A stretch of DNA of 64,000 nt from Aotearoamyces nothofagi (taxonomy: Eukaryota; Ascomycota; Leotiomycetes; Leotiales; Tympanidaceae). The DNA lies in the NCBI GenBank assembly GCA_015345905.1, contig JADDTR010000014.1, positions 62,001 through 126,000 on the forward strand, read 5' to 3'. This document shows, in pieces, positions 36,150-47,601 of this stretch. A program made the position numbers and the translations under genes. The notes below the pieces were generated by a model. It saw only the letters and a program-made list of their open reading frames with translations, was not told where the DNA came from and did no database searches. The stretch's first letter is position 1. Each line of letters begins with the position of its first letter.

Positions 36150-37170
36150 ATTACGAATTTGCGAAGATCTAGCTGGCGTTAGACTGTGAATAATCATCCA
36201 ACAGTGCCATTATGGGAGCCTACTTGGCGTTAAATTTCTTTTGTATGGGGTTTTGTTATATGTACGCTGCATTGATTGCGTTGGGGATAGGGGTTCTCAT
36301 TGCGACAGCTGGCTGTGCGTTGCTGGATTGGGTGTGCCGATAATAAGGTAGCGCATCACATCGGAATCAGCACACAGTACAAAATTCTTTTATGGATACT
36401 CACTTTGAGCAATTCCAAATAGCTTAGTGCCACATCCCAACACGGATGGAGTGGACCATGCAAATATATGTATAGATTTGGCGGGAAAACGTGGCTGGAT
36501 GCCATGTACGATAGCGAAACAATGAAACGTTGCAAACAAACAAAACAAACCAATCTCGGCATCATTACAGGCTGCGAATAGCGACGGTGCAACTGCGCCG
36601 CTGTTACTTACCATAGCCAGTCGTGAATCAAGGTATAAATGGCGCTCTGCGCTTTCGACACCCACTGCCCTGCCAGCGCCCCCTCCTCGCTTCCAGAAGC
36701 CACCCCAGCCGGCCTCGAGTGATCCGCCCCCCCCCCAACACAGCGCGCGAATCTACGCAGGATCATTCACTGCTGTTCCCAGAGCACAGAGCACAGAGCG
36801 GAGTGGGCCTTTTTTCTTTGGTTGCGATGATACAGATTCAAGAAGAGTTATCTGTCTTGTCTCTCTCTATATAGTATAGTATAGTCTATGAATCTTTGTC
36901 TATTCGATCAATGGGAAGCCGGAAGACTTGCTGTTCCTGTACGGATTCGTGAGATCTGTGTTCTGTTTTTAACTGTTTCCGTTTCTGTTCCCCACTCCCC
37001 CCGCCCCAAACAAAAAAAAAACCCCCTGGCTTGCCAGCCAAAATGACACTGAGCGCCGTCAGGTCAGATGTCCCAAGAGCGAATGATAACATAATACAGA
37101 AATAGTTATACAAGTACGTTTCAAATCCCGCAAACTCTTTTATTTACTCATGTGTAGTTGGAATTGTGAG
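36150..37170. other. Convergent 3' spacer, no gene seen
   Basis: Between the FLC stop and the subtilase stop. Contains a C10 run (36727-36736) and an A-rich/C-rich junction near 37010. No supported coding region. Confidence 0.6.
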
Positions 37171-38549
37171 TTACTTTCCGGAGCCGTCATATTCGACTAG
37201 GTTTGGGCTTCCGGCGCCAAGAGAGATACCGACCTTGCTGGTGCCTAGTGCCTTGACCATCGACTGAACAGAGGCGGCCGAGGCCAGTCCCTGGAGGGTG
37301 ATGAGATAAGCAGCAAGACCAGCAACATGGGGCGTAGCCATGCTGGTTCCGCTAAGGGTGTTGGTGGCGGTTGTGCTTCCGATCCAAGTGCTCAGGACAC
37401 TGACACCTGGTGCAAAGATATCGACATCGGCGCCAAAGTTGGACCACGAGGGTTTGGTGAAGGTGGAGTCGATGGCTCCGACCGTGATGGCGGATGTCTC
37501 GGATGCTGGGGAGTAAGCCGATGCGTCGGCACCGCTGTTACCAGCTGCAACGACGACGGTGAGGCCGGCCGCAGTGGCCGAGGCGACTGCACTGTTGAGT
37601 GCTGCAGAATAGGCGCCGCCGAGGGACATGCTTATGACTGACTTCTTGGTAAAACCAAGGGACTGGGCGTTGGAGACGGCCCACTGGATGCCAGAGATGA
37701 CACCGGAGTTGGAGCCTGAGCCTGTTGAGTCCAGGACTTTGACTGCGACAAGTGTCGTCAACTTTGCAACACCGTACTTTGTCCCTCCAATCGTTCCAGC
37801 GCAGTGTGTGCCTGAATAACAGGGTTAGCATACAGTTGTTGCAATAGAGCTGGAAATAGGAGCTCACCATGTCCGTTATCATCAGTGTTTGGAGCACCGG
37901 AGATGAAGTTAGTACCCCAGATGGCGCGACCGCCAAAATCGCTGTTCTGGGTATAGATTCCGGTATCGACAACGTAGACTCTAGTCCCAGTGCCAGCACT
38001 TGAGTCATATACATAGCTGGTCGAGGCTGTTGTAGCTCTATGGGAGATCAGCCCCAATCCGTAGGTAGCTCCGGTCTGTGTTATGAAAGCCGAAGTTTTC
38101 ATTATGCTGTCTTGCTCAATATATGCGACCTAAACAAGCCATTAGCCGATGCCATGAGAAACAAGCACAAACGAAGAGCCTACCTCTGGGCGAGCTGCAA
38201 TCTCCTTGATGGTGGCCGCATTTGCTGTAATATGGTAACCGTTGAAGCCATGGGAGCTACCATTAGTGGAAGTTATGTTCCACTGGTGGTCGATGCCTGC
38301 GGCTGTCCTCGTGTCCAATTGAGTACCGTCACGCTTGGATGTGGCCTTACTGAAGTGCTTGATGTGGCTCTTGACTTCTGACGCGGTGGTATTTTGTTTG
38401 TAAACAATGATGTAACTGTTCGCGATAACATCCCTGGCATCTAGATTTCGGATCTTTAGATCTAAGAAGTCTGGAGTAGGGACAGAGTTTGCAAGAGGCA
38501 GAACTGCCAGAGCCAAGGTGGCTAGACTAGCAAGTGTAGGGAGACGCAT
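37171..38549 (-). CDS. Secreted subtilisin-like serine protease, proteinase K type (S8A; 422 aa)
   Basis: Three exons: 38549-38184, 38129-37868 and 37811-37171. The introns are 54 and 56 nt. The preproprotein is 422 aa. A signal peptide (about 1-22) and an inhibitor I9 propeptide (SYIIVYKQNTTASEVKSHI ... HGFNGYHI ... VAYIEQD) precede the catalytic domain. Catalytic residues are visible: Asp177 in VVDTG, His209 in DDNGHGTHCAG, oxyanion Asn in VAAGNSG, and Ser in SGTSMATPHVAGL. The second intron splits the codon after His209, so an unspliced reading loses the active site. The enzyme should be secreted, self-processed and degrade extracellular protein. Confidence 0.96.
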
Positions 38550-40014
38550 CTTGAACTGCGGTTGGATAATTCAGGGATTGGTATAGAGGATGAGAAAGTG
38601 GATTATACTACTTAGAGTGACTCTAAGATTTTGTTGAAGAAGAATGTGGGGACGAGAATAAAGCTTCGGATTCTTATATGTTTATAGTAGAAAGAATATG
38701 TACCGTGTGCGGAGTCTATGACAGCCCCGCGACGCAATACCCGTCGTAGTACGACATGGTCTGCTGTGGTTATATCCACTTCATCATCTGGGCCAACGCG
38801 AATGGCAAAGATGACCGCATTGATGGACGACAACCCCACCCAACATTGCAGAACCGTCTGCCCTCTGATATCCATGAAGGCTAACAAACTAGGCCCGGAA
38901 CTACAGACGAATGAGAACAGTGTGATGCCTGACTGCCGGCATCCAGAAGACCCGAGGACCAGACGAATTGCAACCACAGGCTTTAAGCATCAGGTCCTCC
39001 GTCATTTAGCCTTCCAACGCCCCTGAGGCGGTTGAGAACGTGGCGTATAACGGCGGGAGGTCGCCTTTCTGGGAAACCTAGAACCTCTGGGCGTATTGAT
39101 GACGCGCTGGGCATGACGGGAGGCGGACCACAGGGCTATAGCTGGGGACGCAATAGTTGCCATGACGCTATAGGGGGGTTGAAAGGTGGTAACGACCTTA
39201 AGAGGGAATAGTGACTTGCTTTTTCGCCGGATCCGGCATGAGCCACCAACGCTCTGTTTCGACGTCACTTCAGTGACAGTAAATATTGAGACCTGAAGAG
39301 ATATTGAGATGCGGACAGTCAAAATCTCAATAACATACTCCGGAGATCGACGGCCACGGATGCCATGACGCCCGAGGATGTTAATCGAGGATGCATCTTC
39401 TCCACGTAGGAAATTCTAAATCCTGTTCCCAGACAAAACAATATCATGTTGACAAAGGATGGTATAGCATGGATAAGCATTGCAGGGAGAATGATACCAT
39501 CGCCCTTAATAAGAATTTAGGAGATCCTTACTGAGTACCTACTTTTAAGGTTGGGATGTCACTTCTGACTGTGCCTCGAATATGAAGGAAGTTCGTCGGC
39601 ACGCTCGCTTACGCACTAGTTTACTCTATATCACGTGACATTGCATCACCTCGAAAGATCAAAATTGGTCTCAATGCTCATATTTTGATGCCAAGAGCTT
39701 CCGGAGCATCTAAATATGGGCTGGCCCGGGATGAGCGTTCTGAGACTATTCGTAGCATCGATGTTAAGACTATTGCAATTATTATGATTAGTCCGCGTCG
39801 CAGTCAACAAGCTAAATTTCGATAACTCAGTAATTAGGCACACAAACACTTTAGATATGCCCATTTCTTCTGTGATACTGCATGCTCTTATACATGTGCG
39901 CAGAATTTTATACTTAACACCCAACTGCCATCCAGCAGGACTTCCGCAACGCCTTAAACCCATATGCAACCTGCAATTCACCGCGGCTCCTATTTCTTCT
40001 CGAATGCTAGCACT
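38550..40014. other. Intergenic region, no gene seen
   Basis: Upstream region of the subtilase and 3' flank of the U1-C gene. Short frames on both strands have no domain or splice support. AT-rich from about 39640 to 39900. Confidence 0.6.
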
Positions 40015-40931
40015 TCATCTCCGATCACTGTAAACATCGTGCCCGCTGTGCTGTGGAGGTCCACCCTGCCCCTGGTTTGCAAATTGCGCTGGGGGGGCAC
40101 CCTGAAATCCACCCTGTGGCAGACCTTGTGGTAGCCCCTGGAATTGGAAGTTGGGCGGCATGGGCGGCATTCCACCTGGAGGAGGGAATGGTAGACCGCC
40201 GGGGGGTGGGAAGGGGAGACCATTCGGAGGAATGGACGGCATGCCATTTGGCCCCGGGAAAGGTGGCATTGGTAGACCCCGGCCATTAGGCGCTGTGAGA
40301 ACAGAGTATATTAGCATATATGCGCCTTTAAAGGGTAAGGTGTGATGGCTAAAAAATAACAGCATACGAGGAATCATGCCTTGAGGCAAGCCGCCGGGCA
40401 ATCCAAATGGAGGGGGAGGAAGACCACCAGCTGTGTTGTGTTGTCAGTACATGCTATATTCAAGGAGTACTTTTATATCAACTTACCACCAGGGAAGCCG
40501 AATGGAGGCGGAGGAAATGGCTGTACACCAGGGTTTTGACCGAGCATAGGATTGGATGATGATTGTCCTTCTGCTGCATATGAGGAGGTGATTGAGTCAA
40601 TGACTGATTGCGCTTTCTCGTGGCCAATCTCTGTAATAGCGTAAGCATTCGACATTTAATGCGCGACGGGAAGATGCCTACGTTGATAATAGTCAACGAC
40701 ATTTCGTAAATGGTTTCGGCCGCTATTATGGGCTTTACGGACGCTCATCGAGTCATGTGTGAGGTAGACATCGCAATAGTCGCCTTATGGAGGTCAGTAT
40801 GTGAGCAAGTATACGAAAAGCTAGACTTCATTAAAGAGCTTAAGCAAACTGTTAAGAACCTACAGAAGACTACAAATGTGTTAGTAAAGCTCATCAATAT
40901 GACCGCATAATAGGAACTTACATTTTGGCAT
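40015..40931 (-). CDS. U1 small nuclear ribonucleoprotein C (200 aa), six exons with a 6-nt micro-exon
   Basis: Exons: 40931-40922 (10 nt), 40869-40864 (6 nt), 40783-40682, 40630-40487, 40430-40368 and 40292-40015. The introns are 52, 80, 51, 56 and 75 nt; all phases agree and give 200 aa. The matrin-type zinc finger is complete: [17 protein letters not shown] with Cys6, Cys9, His24 and His30, then [20 protein letters not shown]. The rest is Pro/Gly/Met-rich, as in fungal U1-C. The protein sits in the U1 snRNP and stabilises 5' splice-site recognition in the nucleus. The 6-nt exon TCTTCT supplies the bases that restore Phe4-Phe5; skipping it keeps the frame but leaves MPKCDYC. The intron after it ends in AAG. 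The gene is head to head with ERV25, 203 bp apart. Confidence 0.93.
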
Positions 40932-41134
40932 GTCGGCGGTGTAGGTCGAGCTTGTTGGGGGTTCGTAGTCACGATTGAGCTGGACTGTACTTCATCTACG
41001 AAGAAGTTCGCGACCAACGTAAGGCTGTAAAAAACTAGCACGTGACCTAAATAAATACACGTTCGCTTAATTTGGTCGAATGCTCCCTTTCCGCGCGATA
41101 GGACAGACTTTCAACAATTGTACTCTAGCACAAG
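40932..41134. promoter_or_regulatory. Shared bidirectional promoter of U1-C and ERV25
   Basis: 203 bp between two divergent start codons. It must hold both core promoters and 5' leaders. Nothing beyond base composition identifies elements. Confidence 0.6.
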
Positions 41135-41948
41135 ATGGCATACTCGAATTCATTGCTGCATTACCTATGCGGCTTAATTCTACTACTAGTATGCGCAGAT
41201 GCGCTCAAGTTTGACCTCCAAGCACATCCACATCCCGACAAAAAGACTGAACGATGCATACGGAATTTTGTTTCTAAGGATACTTTGGTGGTAGTCACAG
41301 CTACAGTCGGAGGCACCAAGGGCGATGGACAGTCTGTCAACATGCATGTGGGTTTCTGAAGAGGTTCTGCTTGTGGCTATTATATTGATAAAATCCTACA
41401 GATCAGGGACGCTATCGGAAACGAGTACGGAAAGCCAAAGGATATTGTAGGCGAGAAAAGGATGGCATTCACTTCACATTCTGATGCAGCATTTGATGTC
41501 TGCTTTGAGAATCTTCAAGTTGGCGGTAGGTCTCTCCTGAAGCTTTCTAAGGCTCTCGCTGATTCATCTCCCTAGGCTCTACATTTTCAACCAATACCCG
41601 TTCTATTGAATTGGACATCGATATTGGTGCAGACGCGAAGGATTGGTCTGCGGTACAAGCTACAGAAAAGTTGAAGCCGGTCGAAACGGAGCTGAGACGT
41701 ATTGAGGAACTCGTGGGTGAGATTGTTAGCGAGATGGACTATCTCAGGGGCAGAGAGCAGAAGCTTCGTGACACAAATGAAAGCACGAACAATCGTGTTA
41801 AATGGTTTGCTTTTAGTACTATGGGCATGCTCATGGCATTGGGAGCATGGCAAGTGGTCTATTTGAGGGCCTATTTCAGGTAAGCATACCGTAAGCTCTG
41901 TGAAGGTTCTACTGACATGATTATTTTAGATCGAAACATCTTATTTAA
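41135..41948 (+). CDS. p24-delta family cargo receptor Erv25 (219 aa)
   Basis: Four exons: 41135-41347, 41402-41525, 41576-41879 and 41930-41948. The introns are 54, 50 and 50 nt; the product is 219 aa. Signal peptide about 1-23, then a GOLD domain beginning [20 protein letters not shown] with two conserved Cys (Cys41 and the one in FDVCFENL). A coiled coil ([32 protein letters not shown]), one membrane helix, and a cytosolic tail [10 protein letters not shown] follow. The Phe and basic tail residues are COPII/COPI sorting signals of p24 proteins. Erv25 cycles between ER and Golgi with Emp24 and loads GPI-anchored and other cargo. The last exon codes only six residues and must be spliced to give the tail. 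Confidence 0.97.
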
Positions 41949-42670
41949 GCCCACCTAGATTGTGATGACGGCTATCGATACGTAATGGACGATTTCCCCT
42001 TCGCTTGTGTCTTATTAGCATTAGTGGCAGATACATAAATGGGTCGGTTCAAGAGCGAGCATATGGAGAGGCGTATAAATGTTAGGGAATACCGAGGCGA
42101 CCTCAATCAAGCGTACTGGCGAACCCCCTATTTATGTCTGCATTGTGACACTCACTATTTTGTGATAAGGCTCGTCAATATGATTTACACACTTGTGTAT
42201 CAACCCGTTTTTCGTTCGTGGCATTGCAACATCTCTTATTGAACTTCATACTTATAAGAATAATTGGAATCTATGATCTGGCTGCTAAACTATGTGCTGG
42301 ATAGTGGCCAATTCCATGGTATATCTGTATGAACTCTAAACTGTGTGCATGGGTGCTACCTTCAAGAAAACAAACCAGCGTTGCCAAATTTGAATTCCAA
42401 TGCCAAGATCTTAGGCAAGTAAAAGGTCTAGAATGGCAGGTACAAGCCCAATATATACTTCGCATTATGACAATACAGGAACCCCATGACTGGCACTATA
42501 ATAGAAGCCATGTTAAAATTCAGGTCTGGATATGGAGCTTGGAGTTTATGATACGGAATCACATGAATTTAATAGGTCGTGTCGCCTATCAAAACCCCCC
42601 TTAGCGCCTTCCCGTCACATTCGTCTCTGGGCCCCGCCAAAAGTTTACTCGCAATTGCGAGTACAGCTCA
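41949..42670. other. Intergenic region, no gene seen
   Basis: 3' flank of ERV25 and promoter of the dipeptidase. AT-rich around 42220-42320. No supported coding region. Confidence 0.6.
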
Positions 42671-42823
42671 ATGTCACGACGCTTCATTCCAAAGCTCTCA
42701 AAATTCACGTATTACTTACCAGCGAGAACAAGGGATTTTCAAAGATATATCCCATCTCCAAAAATATCCATTCAGAGTCGTCCTTACCTCACTGAAACCA
42801 TTAATAAGCATCAAGCTCAAACG

Positions 42824-44421
42824 ATGGCTCCTCAACTCGATGGCTTCTTCAAGCAAGTAGACTCCCTCAGCGATCATTTCATAGAGCGTCTCAGGAAAGC
42901 CGTTGCTATTCCCTCCGTCTCCGCCGAGGATGAACGCCGACCAGATGTTGTTCGCATGGGCGAATTCCTCGCTGCTGAGCTTACAGCACTTGGCGCAGAA
43001 GTACAAAAACGCCCCCTAGGCAAGCAACCCGGCAAAGAGCATCTAGACCTTCCTCCAGTTGTCATCGCACGATATGGTAACGATAAAAAGAAGCGCACAA
43101 TTCTAGTTTATGGTCACTATGACGTGCAGCCTGCCGGAAAGGAAGATGGATGGGCAACAGAGCCATTCGAGCTCACCGTTGATGACAAGGGAAGAATGTT
43201 TGGAAGAGGTAGCACTGATGATAAAGGTCCGGTGTTAGGATGGTTAAACGCCATTGAGGCCCATCAGAAGGCAGGTCTAGACTTCCCTGTTAACCTACTT
43301 ATGTGTTTCGAGGGTATGGAGGAATACGGGTCGGAAGGACTTGATGATTTCATCAAAGCTGAAGCCAAGGAATTCTTCGCCGATACAGATGCAGTCTGTA
43401 TATCAGACAATTATTGGCTCGGAACCGAAAAGCCCTGCCTGACATACGGTCTTCGTGGATGCAACTACTACTCCGTCGAGATATCCGGACCAGGCGCAGA
43501 TCTCCATAGCGGTGTCTTTGGCGGAACGGCACAAGAGCCAATGACAGATCTGGTTCGTGTTCTGGCTACTTTGGTTGATACTGATGGCAAGATAAAGATC
43601 CCTGGTATTGCAGAGCTCGTTGCCCCGTTGACCGAGGAAGAGAAGTCACTCTATGCCGATATTTCTTTCACTATGGATAACCTGTACGAATCCCTTGGCA
43701 GCAAAACCGGCATATACCCGGATAAGGAGCGTACTCTAATGGCGCGATGGCGCTATCCATCTCTCTCAATTCACGGCATTGAAGGTGCATTTTCTCAGCC
43801 AGGCGCCAAAACCGTCATCCCGGCGAAGGTAACTGGCAAGTTCTCGATCCGAACTGTACCCAACATGGAAAGTGAAGATGTGAGCAAGCTGGTATACAAG
43901 TACGTAAACGAGCAATTTGCATTGTTGAAGAGCAAGAATACCTTGAACTGCTTCTTACAGCATGATGGAAAATGGTGGGTCGCAAGCCCAAATCACTGGA
44001 ACTTCACTGCTGCAGGCAAAGCCGTCGAGCGCGTATGGGGCGTGAAGCCTGACCTCACTCGTGAAGGTGGAAGGTAAGTCGTCAAACCTTGCTACAATTC
44101 TTATACTGTATTATTAACCTTTGAATAGTATTCCAGTAACATTGACGTTTGAGCAAGCGACTGGCAAGAACGTCCTGCTATTGCCGATGGGTAGCTCCAC
44201 CGATGGTGCACACTCCATCAATGAGAAGCTAGATAAGAAGAACTACATCGAGGGCATCAAGCTTTTGGGCGCATACCTACATTACGTAGCTGAAGAGCCA
44301 AGTAAGTGTAGTATATTCTCGTCTTCCAAAAAATTGCTATCCCACCTCGGGGTCTCTGAACCTGCTCATTTTGTGAAATATTCGCTAACATTTACTGTGC
44401 GAACTCCCAGTGGTCAACTAG
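42824..44421 (+). CDS. M20 family metallodipeptidase, carnosinase/CNDP2-like (477 aa)
   Basis: Exons 42824-44073, 44129-44301 and 44411-44421; introns of 55 and 109 nt. The last exon adds only three codons and the stop (…EEPMVN). The protein is 477 aa, as in cytosolic nonspecific dipeptidases. Metal ligands of the di-zinc/manganese site: His98 and Asp100 in YGHYDVQP, Asp132 in STDDKGP, Glu166-Glu167 in [10 protein letters not shown], Asp195 in CISDNYW, and the late His in GAHSINEKL. The lid domain ([12 protein letters not shown]) is intact. It hydrolyses dipeptides such as Cys-Gly, and fungal relatives take part in glutathione turnover. An in-frame ATG at 42671 would add 51 Arg/Lys/Ser/Thr-rich residues resembling a mitochondrial presequence, so a second form is possible. 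Confidence 0.95.
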
Positions 44422-45280
44422 ATGTGATTTAGCCGAACTCAGATAGATACCTGAATGAGTACCGTTCCTATGTGAATCGCACCCCTAATGTGTATAATGT
44501 ATGGACGGGGGAGACTGGCGCTTACCTAATAGCCGCTCGCCCGCTAAAAATATGGACGCGCAAAGATCATCCCACTTAGTTGACTTAGAAGCCGCTCGTA
44601 GTAATTTTCGTGCAGGGCGCTTCCGAGGCGCTCGTGGCACTCTACGAATGTCCCACCCTGGCGATCCGATCTGTGGTCTCCCGCTCGCCTGCGATAACTC
44701 TATGTGATCTACTGCGAGGAATTACGTCATGAGCGCCAGGGGGAGGGAGGGAGTGCGCGATGAAGTCGCCGTGCGCCCATACCCAGCCAGAATCACGCGC
44801 TCAGCCGGCGTCTTTACATTCGCTGTACGTACCCTACCCCCCCCCCCCACTGGATTCTCGCGGACTGTGTGCTGCCACCTCGACGAAATCTCTGCGTTGT
44901 GGGAGAAGAAAAAAAAAGGAAAAGGGGAGGGAAGAGAAGAGATCACGGCGCGAGTCTGCTCTGCGACAATTCGGGGTATTAATAATAGTGATAATTGTGC
45001 TACTTCTGATTATAGTGCCTAATGCTATAGGGAGTAGTTGGAAGTGGTGTTTGTACTATGAGAGGTGCGAGAGGTATCTTGATACCCTTCACACGTAAAG
45101 ACCACCCGAATCATCTAAAGCTAAGTTGGCTGGGAACATAAGTCCCAGCAGTGGTATTAGACTCCCAAAGCCCCAGTTCCCCCCATACCAGGATCCAGTC
45201 CGGTCCAATCCGTGAAAACTCCTGTTGTAAAAAAAGCCGAAACCCCCCAAGATCCGCAGATCAAATATGTGCATGCAATA
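44422..45280. other. Convergent 3' spacer, no gene seen
   Basis: Between the dipeptidase stop and the wetA stop codon. Contains a C9 run (44841-44849) and A-rich runs near 44910. Frames of 60-112 codons here have no domain. Confidence 0.6.
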
Positions 45281-47017
45281 TCAAACGAAGAGCCCCTCTT
45301 CAACCAGGCTCTCAATGCTGCCGCCTGCTGCCTGAACGGCGCGTACAGCTGCTTGACTTAATCGCCGTCGCTTCTCATAGGCCTCTTTCTCTCTTCGAGC
45401 CTTAGTCTTGCTACTCCCGCTGGGCGCAACACCTGTGAGGATTTTCATGCTGTCATGAGGCGTGAAGTTGACGAAATCAACCAAGCCAGCGCCGCTCTTT
45501 GGCGTCTTTGGCGTTGGTGGATGATCAGGCGCTTTGCGGCTCATACTGCGCCGCTTGTTAACATGGTAACTTGGTGTGCGCGGTGTCGAGGTGTTGGTCG
45601 GCGACGGCGAGTCTGAGTCTGTGCCCGAACGGGTCTTGCGTACGCGGATGGATGGTGAAGAGAAGTGGCGCGGCGACGGGATAGGCTGCGACTGTGTATA
45701 GCGATGGTGCCTGGGGCCTTGAGGAGTTGCCGGCTGACCATTCTGGAAGTAGCCTTGAGGCTGCATTGGTGCTGAGCCGACAACGAAGGATTGCTGCTGT
45801 GTTGGAGATGAAGGCATCTGTATCATGAGTCCAGATGGTATACTTGATGGACTCAATGCTAGCTCGTTCGAGTTGTACGCAAGTTCGTTTTGAAGTTGCA
45901 TAGCGAGGTTCTTGTTTTCATGCTGCGACGGGTTGCGGTGAAATCCTGTAGGGGAAGACTCCCCGCCTGGTGTGTTAGCAGCATTGTTCCACCAGACTGG
46001 CGCAGCATCATCATCTTCGACGTACGAAGATGGAAACCCGTTGCCGAATTCTTGTTGGATCTGAGATTGACCCCATGCGCCGTTTGGCTGATTCTGATTA
46101 GACGGTGGGTAAATCATGTGTTCAGGAGATCCATTCTGTAGATTTGGATGAGAAAAGGCATGGACGTCGGATGGCGGGGTTGTCAAGGGTGTATGGAGAG
46201 CGGCTGGGTCGCGTGTTGCGTACTGCTGCACTGGGTGATCCCAGGCGAAGCCGTTGTTATTTTGACCAGATATCATCATATTGTTGCTTCTATCAGAAGC
46301 ATCCGATACTCTGGCAGATGGAGGAGGGGACAGTGGCCTGCCGTTTTGGAAACCGAAGTCAAACTTCGCAGCTTCTGCAGCTAGGCGATGCGACCATTCT
46401 TGCATGTTCTGGTCGCTGTACTGAGATGGGCGCATCATCTTGGACGGACTGCTTGGCTTTCGTATAGGACTTCGTTGTCTGAGATCAGGTACTTCCGGTG
46501 TCTTGTGGAAAGTCTTTGTTATCGATCTGATAAAGCGACTCGTCTTGCGTAAGGATCCTGCTGCAGCCTTTGACGGTGATGGTGTTGATGGAAGCGACGG
46601 ACTTAGAGGATAGACTTGAGGCGATTGCAAGCTGATGCCTTCCAGGCTGAGCAGTTCGGTGTCTGAAATCGCAGCACGTCCTGATCCTTCAGTGTAGAGA
46701 TGGTCGACTCGAGATGGAGTGCGTTGGGGTAAGGCTGCGTTTTGGGCAAAATCCCATGGTTCGTCTTGCGATAGTTGTTCGAGGCTCTGACCTACGTCCT
46801 CGTTCCGCAGGCTTGCAGATGTACCTGCAGACCCAATGCCACTAGCTGACTTTTCCAAATGCGTCGACTCATACAGGCCGGGAAAAATGGGTCCGTCGTT
46901 ATCGCTCTCGAAGGTAAGATACTGATCAAAGAAGTCATTGCAGGGGTCCATATAGCCTTGTCCGAATAAGTCAGACGCTTTGTCGACAGGATAGGCCATA
47001 GGTGAAGCAAAGGACAT
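45281..47017 (-). CDS. Conidial developmental regulator WetA (578 aa)
   Basis: One exon of 578 codons from the ATG at 47017. The N-terminus carries the short acidic/aromatic block of WetA proteins (CNDFFDQYLTFESDNDGPIF). A long Ser/Pro/Gln-rich middle follows, with GLMIQM near 400. The diagnostic C-terminal domain comes last: VDFVNFTPHDSMKILTGVAP, SGSSKTKARREKEAYEKRRR, LSQAAVRAVQAAGGS and final EEGLFV. WetA is a nuclear DNA-binding regulator, third in the BrlA-AbaA-WetA conidiation cascade, that completes spore-wall maturation and metabolic dormancy. Its presence shows the fungus makes, or descends from makers of, conidia. The 3.1 kb upstream without a gene, with AbaA-type sites near the gene, fits developmentally controlled expression. 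Confidence 0.93.
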   Translation of the reverse strand: MSFASPMAYPVDKASDLFGQGYMDPCNDFFDQYLTFESDNDGPIFPGLYESTHLEKSASGIGSAGTSASLRNEDVGQSLEQLSQDEPWDFAQNAALPQRTPSRVDHLYTEGSGRAAISDTELLSLEGISLQSPQVYPLSPSLPSTPSPSKAAAGSLRKTSRFIRSITKTFHKTPEVPDLRQRSPIRKPSSPSKMMRPSQYSDQNMQEWSHRLAAEAAKFDFGFQNGRPLSPPPSARVSDASDRSNNMMISGQNNNGFAWDHPVQQYATRDPAALHTPLTTPPSDVHAFSHPNLQNGSPEHMIYPPSNQNQPNGAWGQSQIQQEFGNGFPSSYVEDDDAAPVWWNNAANTPGGESSPTGFHRNPSQHENKNLAMQLQNELAYNSNELALSPSSIPSGLMIQMPSSPTQQQSFVVGSAPMQPQGYFQNGQPATPQGPRHHRYTQSQPIPSPRHFSSPSIRVRKTRSGTDSDSPSPTNTSTPRTPSYHVNKRRSMSRKAPDHPPTPKTPKSGAGLVDFVNFTPHDSMKILTGVAPSGSSKTKARREKEAYEKRRRLSQAAVRAVQAAGGSIESLVEEGLFV

Positions 47018-47265
47018 GCTCGAAGGCGCCTAACCTCGACGGTTCGGATAGACGGGGTGCCAAATAAGGTTGGTCGGTTGAGGGTGCAGGTACAGAACTG
47101 TTTGCACAGACGGCCGTTTGCAGCGAGACGTTTGCGGCGATATGGGGTCGGTCAGGGCCGAAGAGTCGGCTGTTGCACCTTAGGCTGAACTGAACAAACG
47201 TGATATGAATTGACTTGTGGGATGGACAGGTCAAGGTAGAAAGCTTGCGGTATGGCAGGTGTGGA

Positions 47266-47601
47266 AGAATGATGTAGGAAGCAAACATGCAAAACAGTCT
47301 TGCGAAGGATATTTATCAATTGGGATGCATGTCTAGAGGTTGACCAGCCATCTGCAATAAATTCCGGGTTACTCGCACAATGGGCTTGAGGAATGTGAAG
47401 ATGGAAAGTGCCCTAGACCCTACCTTCTAACCTTTGCGACGGTGATTGTTCAACACTTTAGCTCTCCGACAAGCATATCTTGACATTCTCGAGGATGGCA
47501 CCGCGGCGGGTGTGCCCGGCCACCGAGGGCCGCAGCAACGGCAGCTGGGCTCACATTCCACGCTTCGCCTGGGGGCCAACGGCGAGTATTTGCTCCATTC
47601 C
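47266..47601. promoter_or_regulatory. Cluster of five CATTCY (AbaA-type) sites upstream of wetA
   Basis: CATTCY or its complement occurs at 47266, 47390, 47484, 47554 and 47596, that is 250-585 nt upstream of the start codon. About 0.3 would be expected by chance. AbaA is known in Aspergillus to activate wetA through this motif. Confidence 0.5.

Noticed and set aside
39001-39325. Possible gene in the subtilase upstream region
   Set aside because: Frames on both strands lack domains, and no consistent splice structure could be built.
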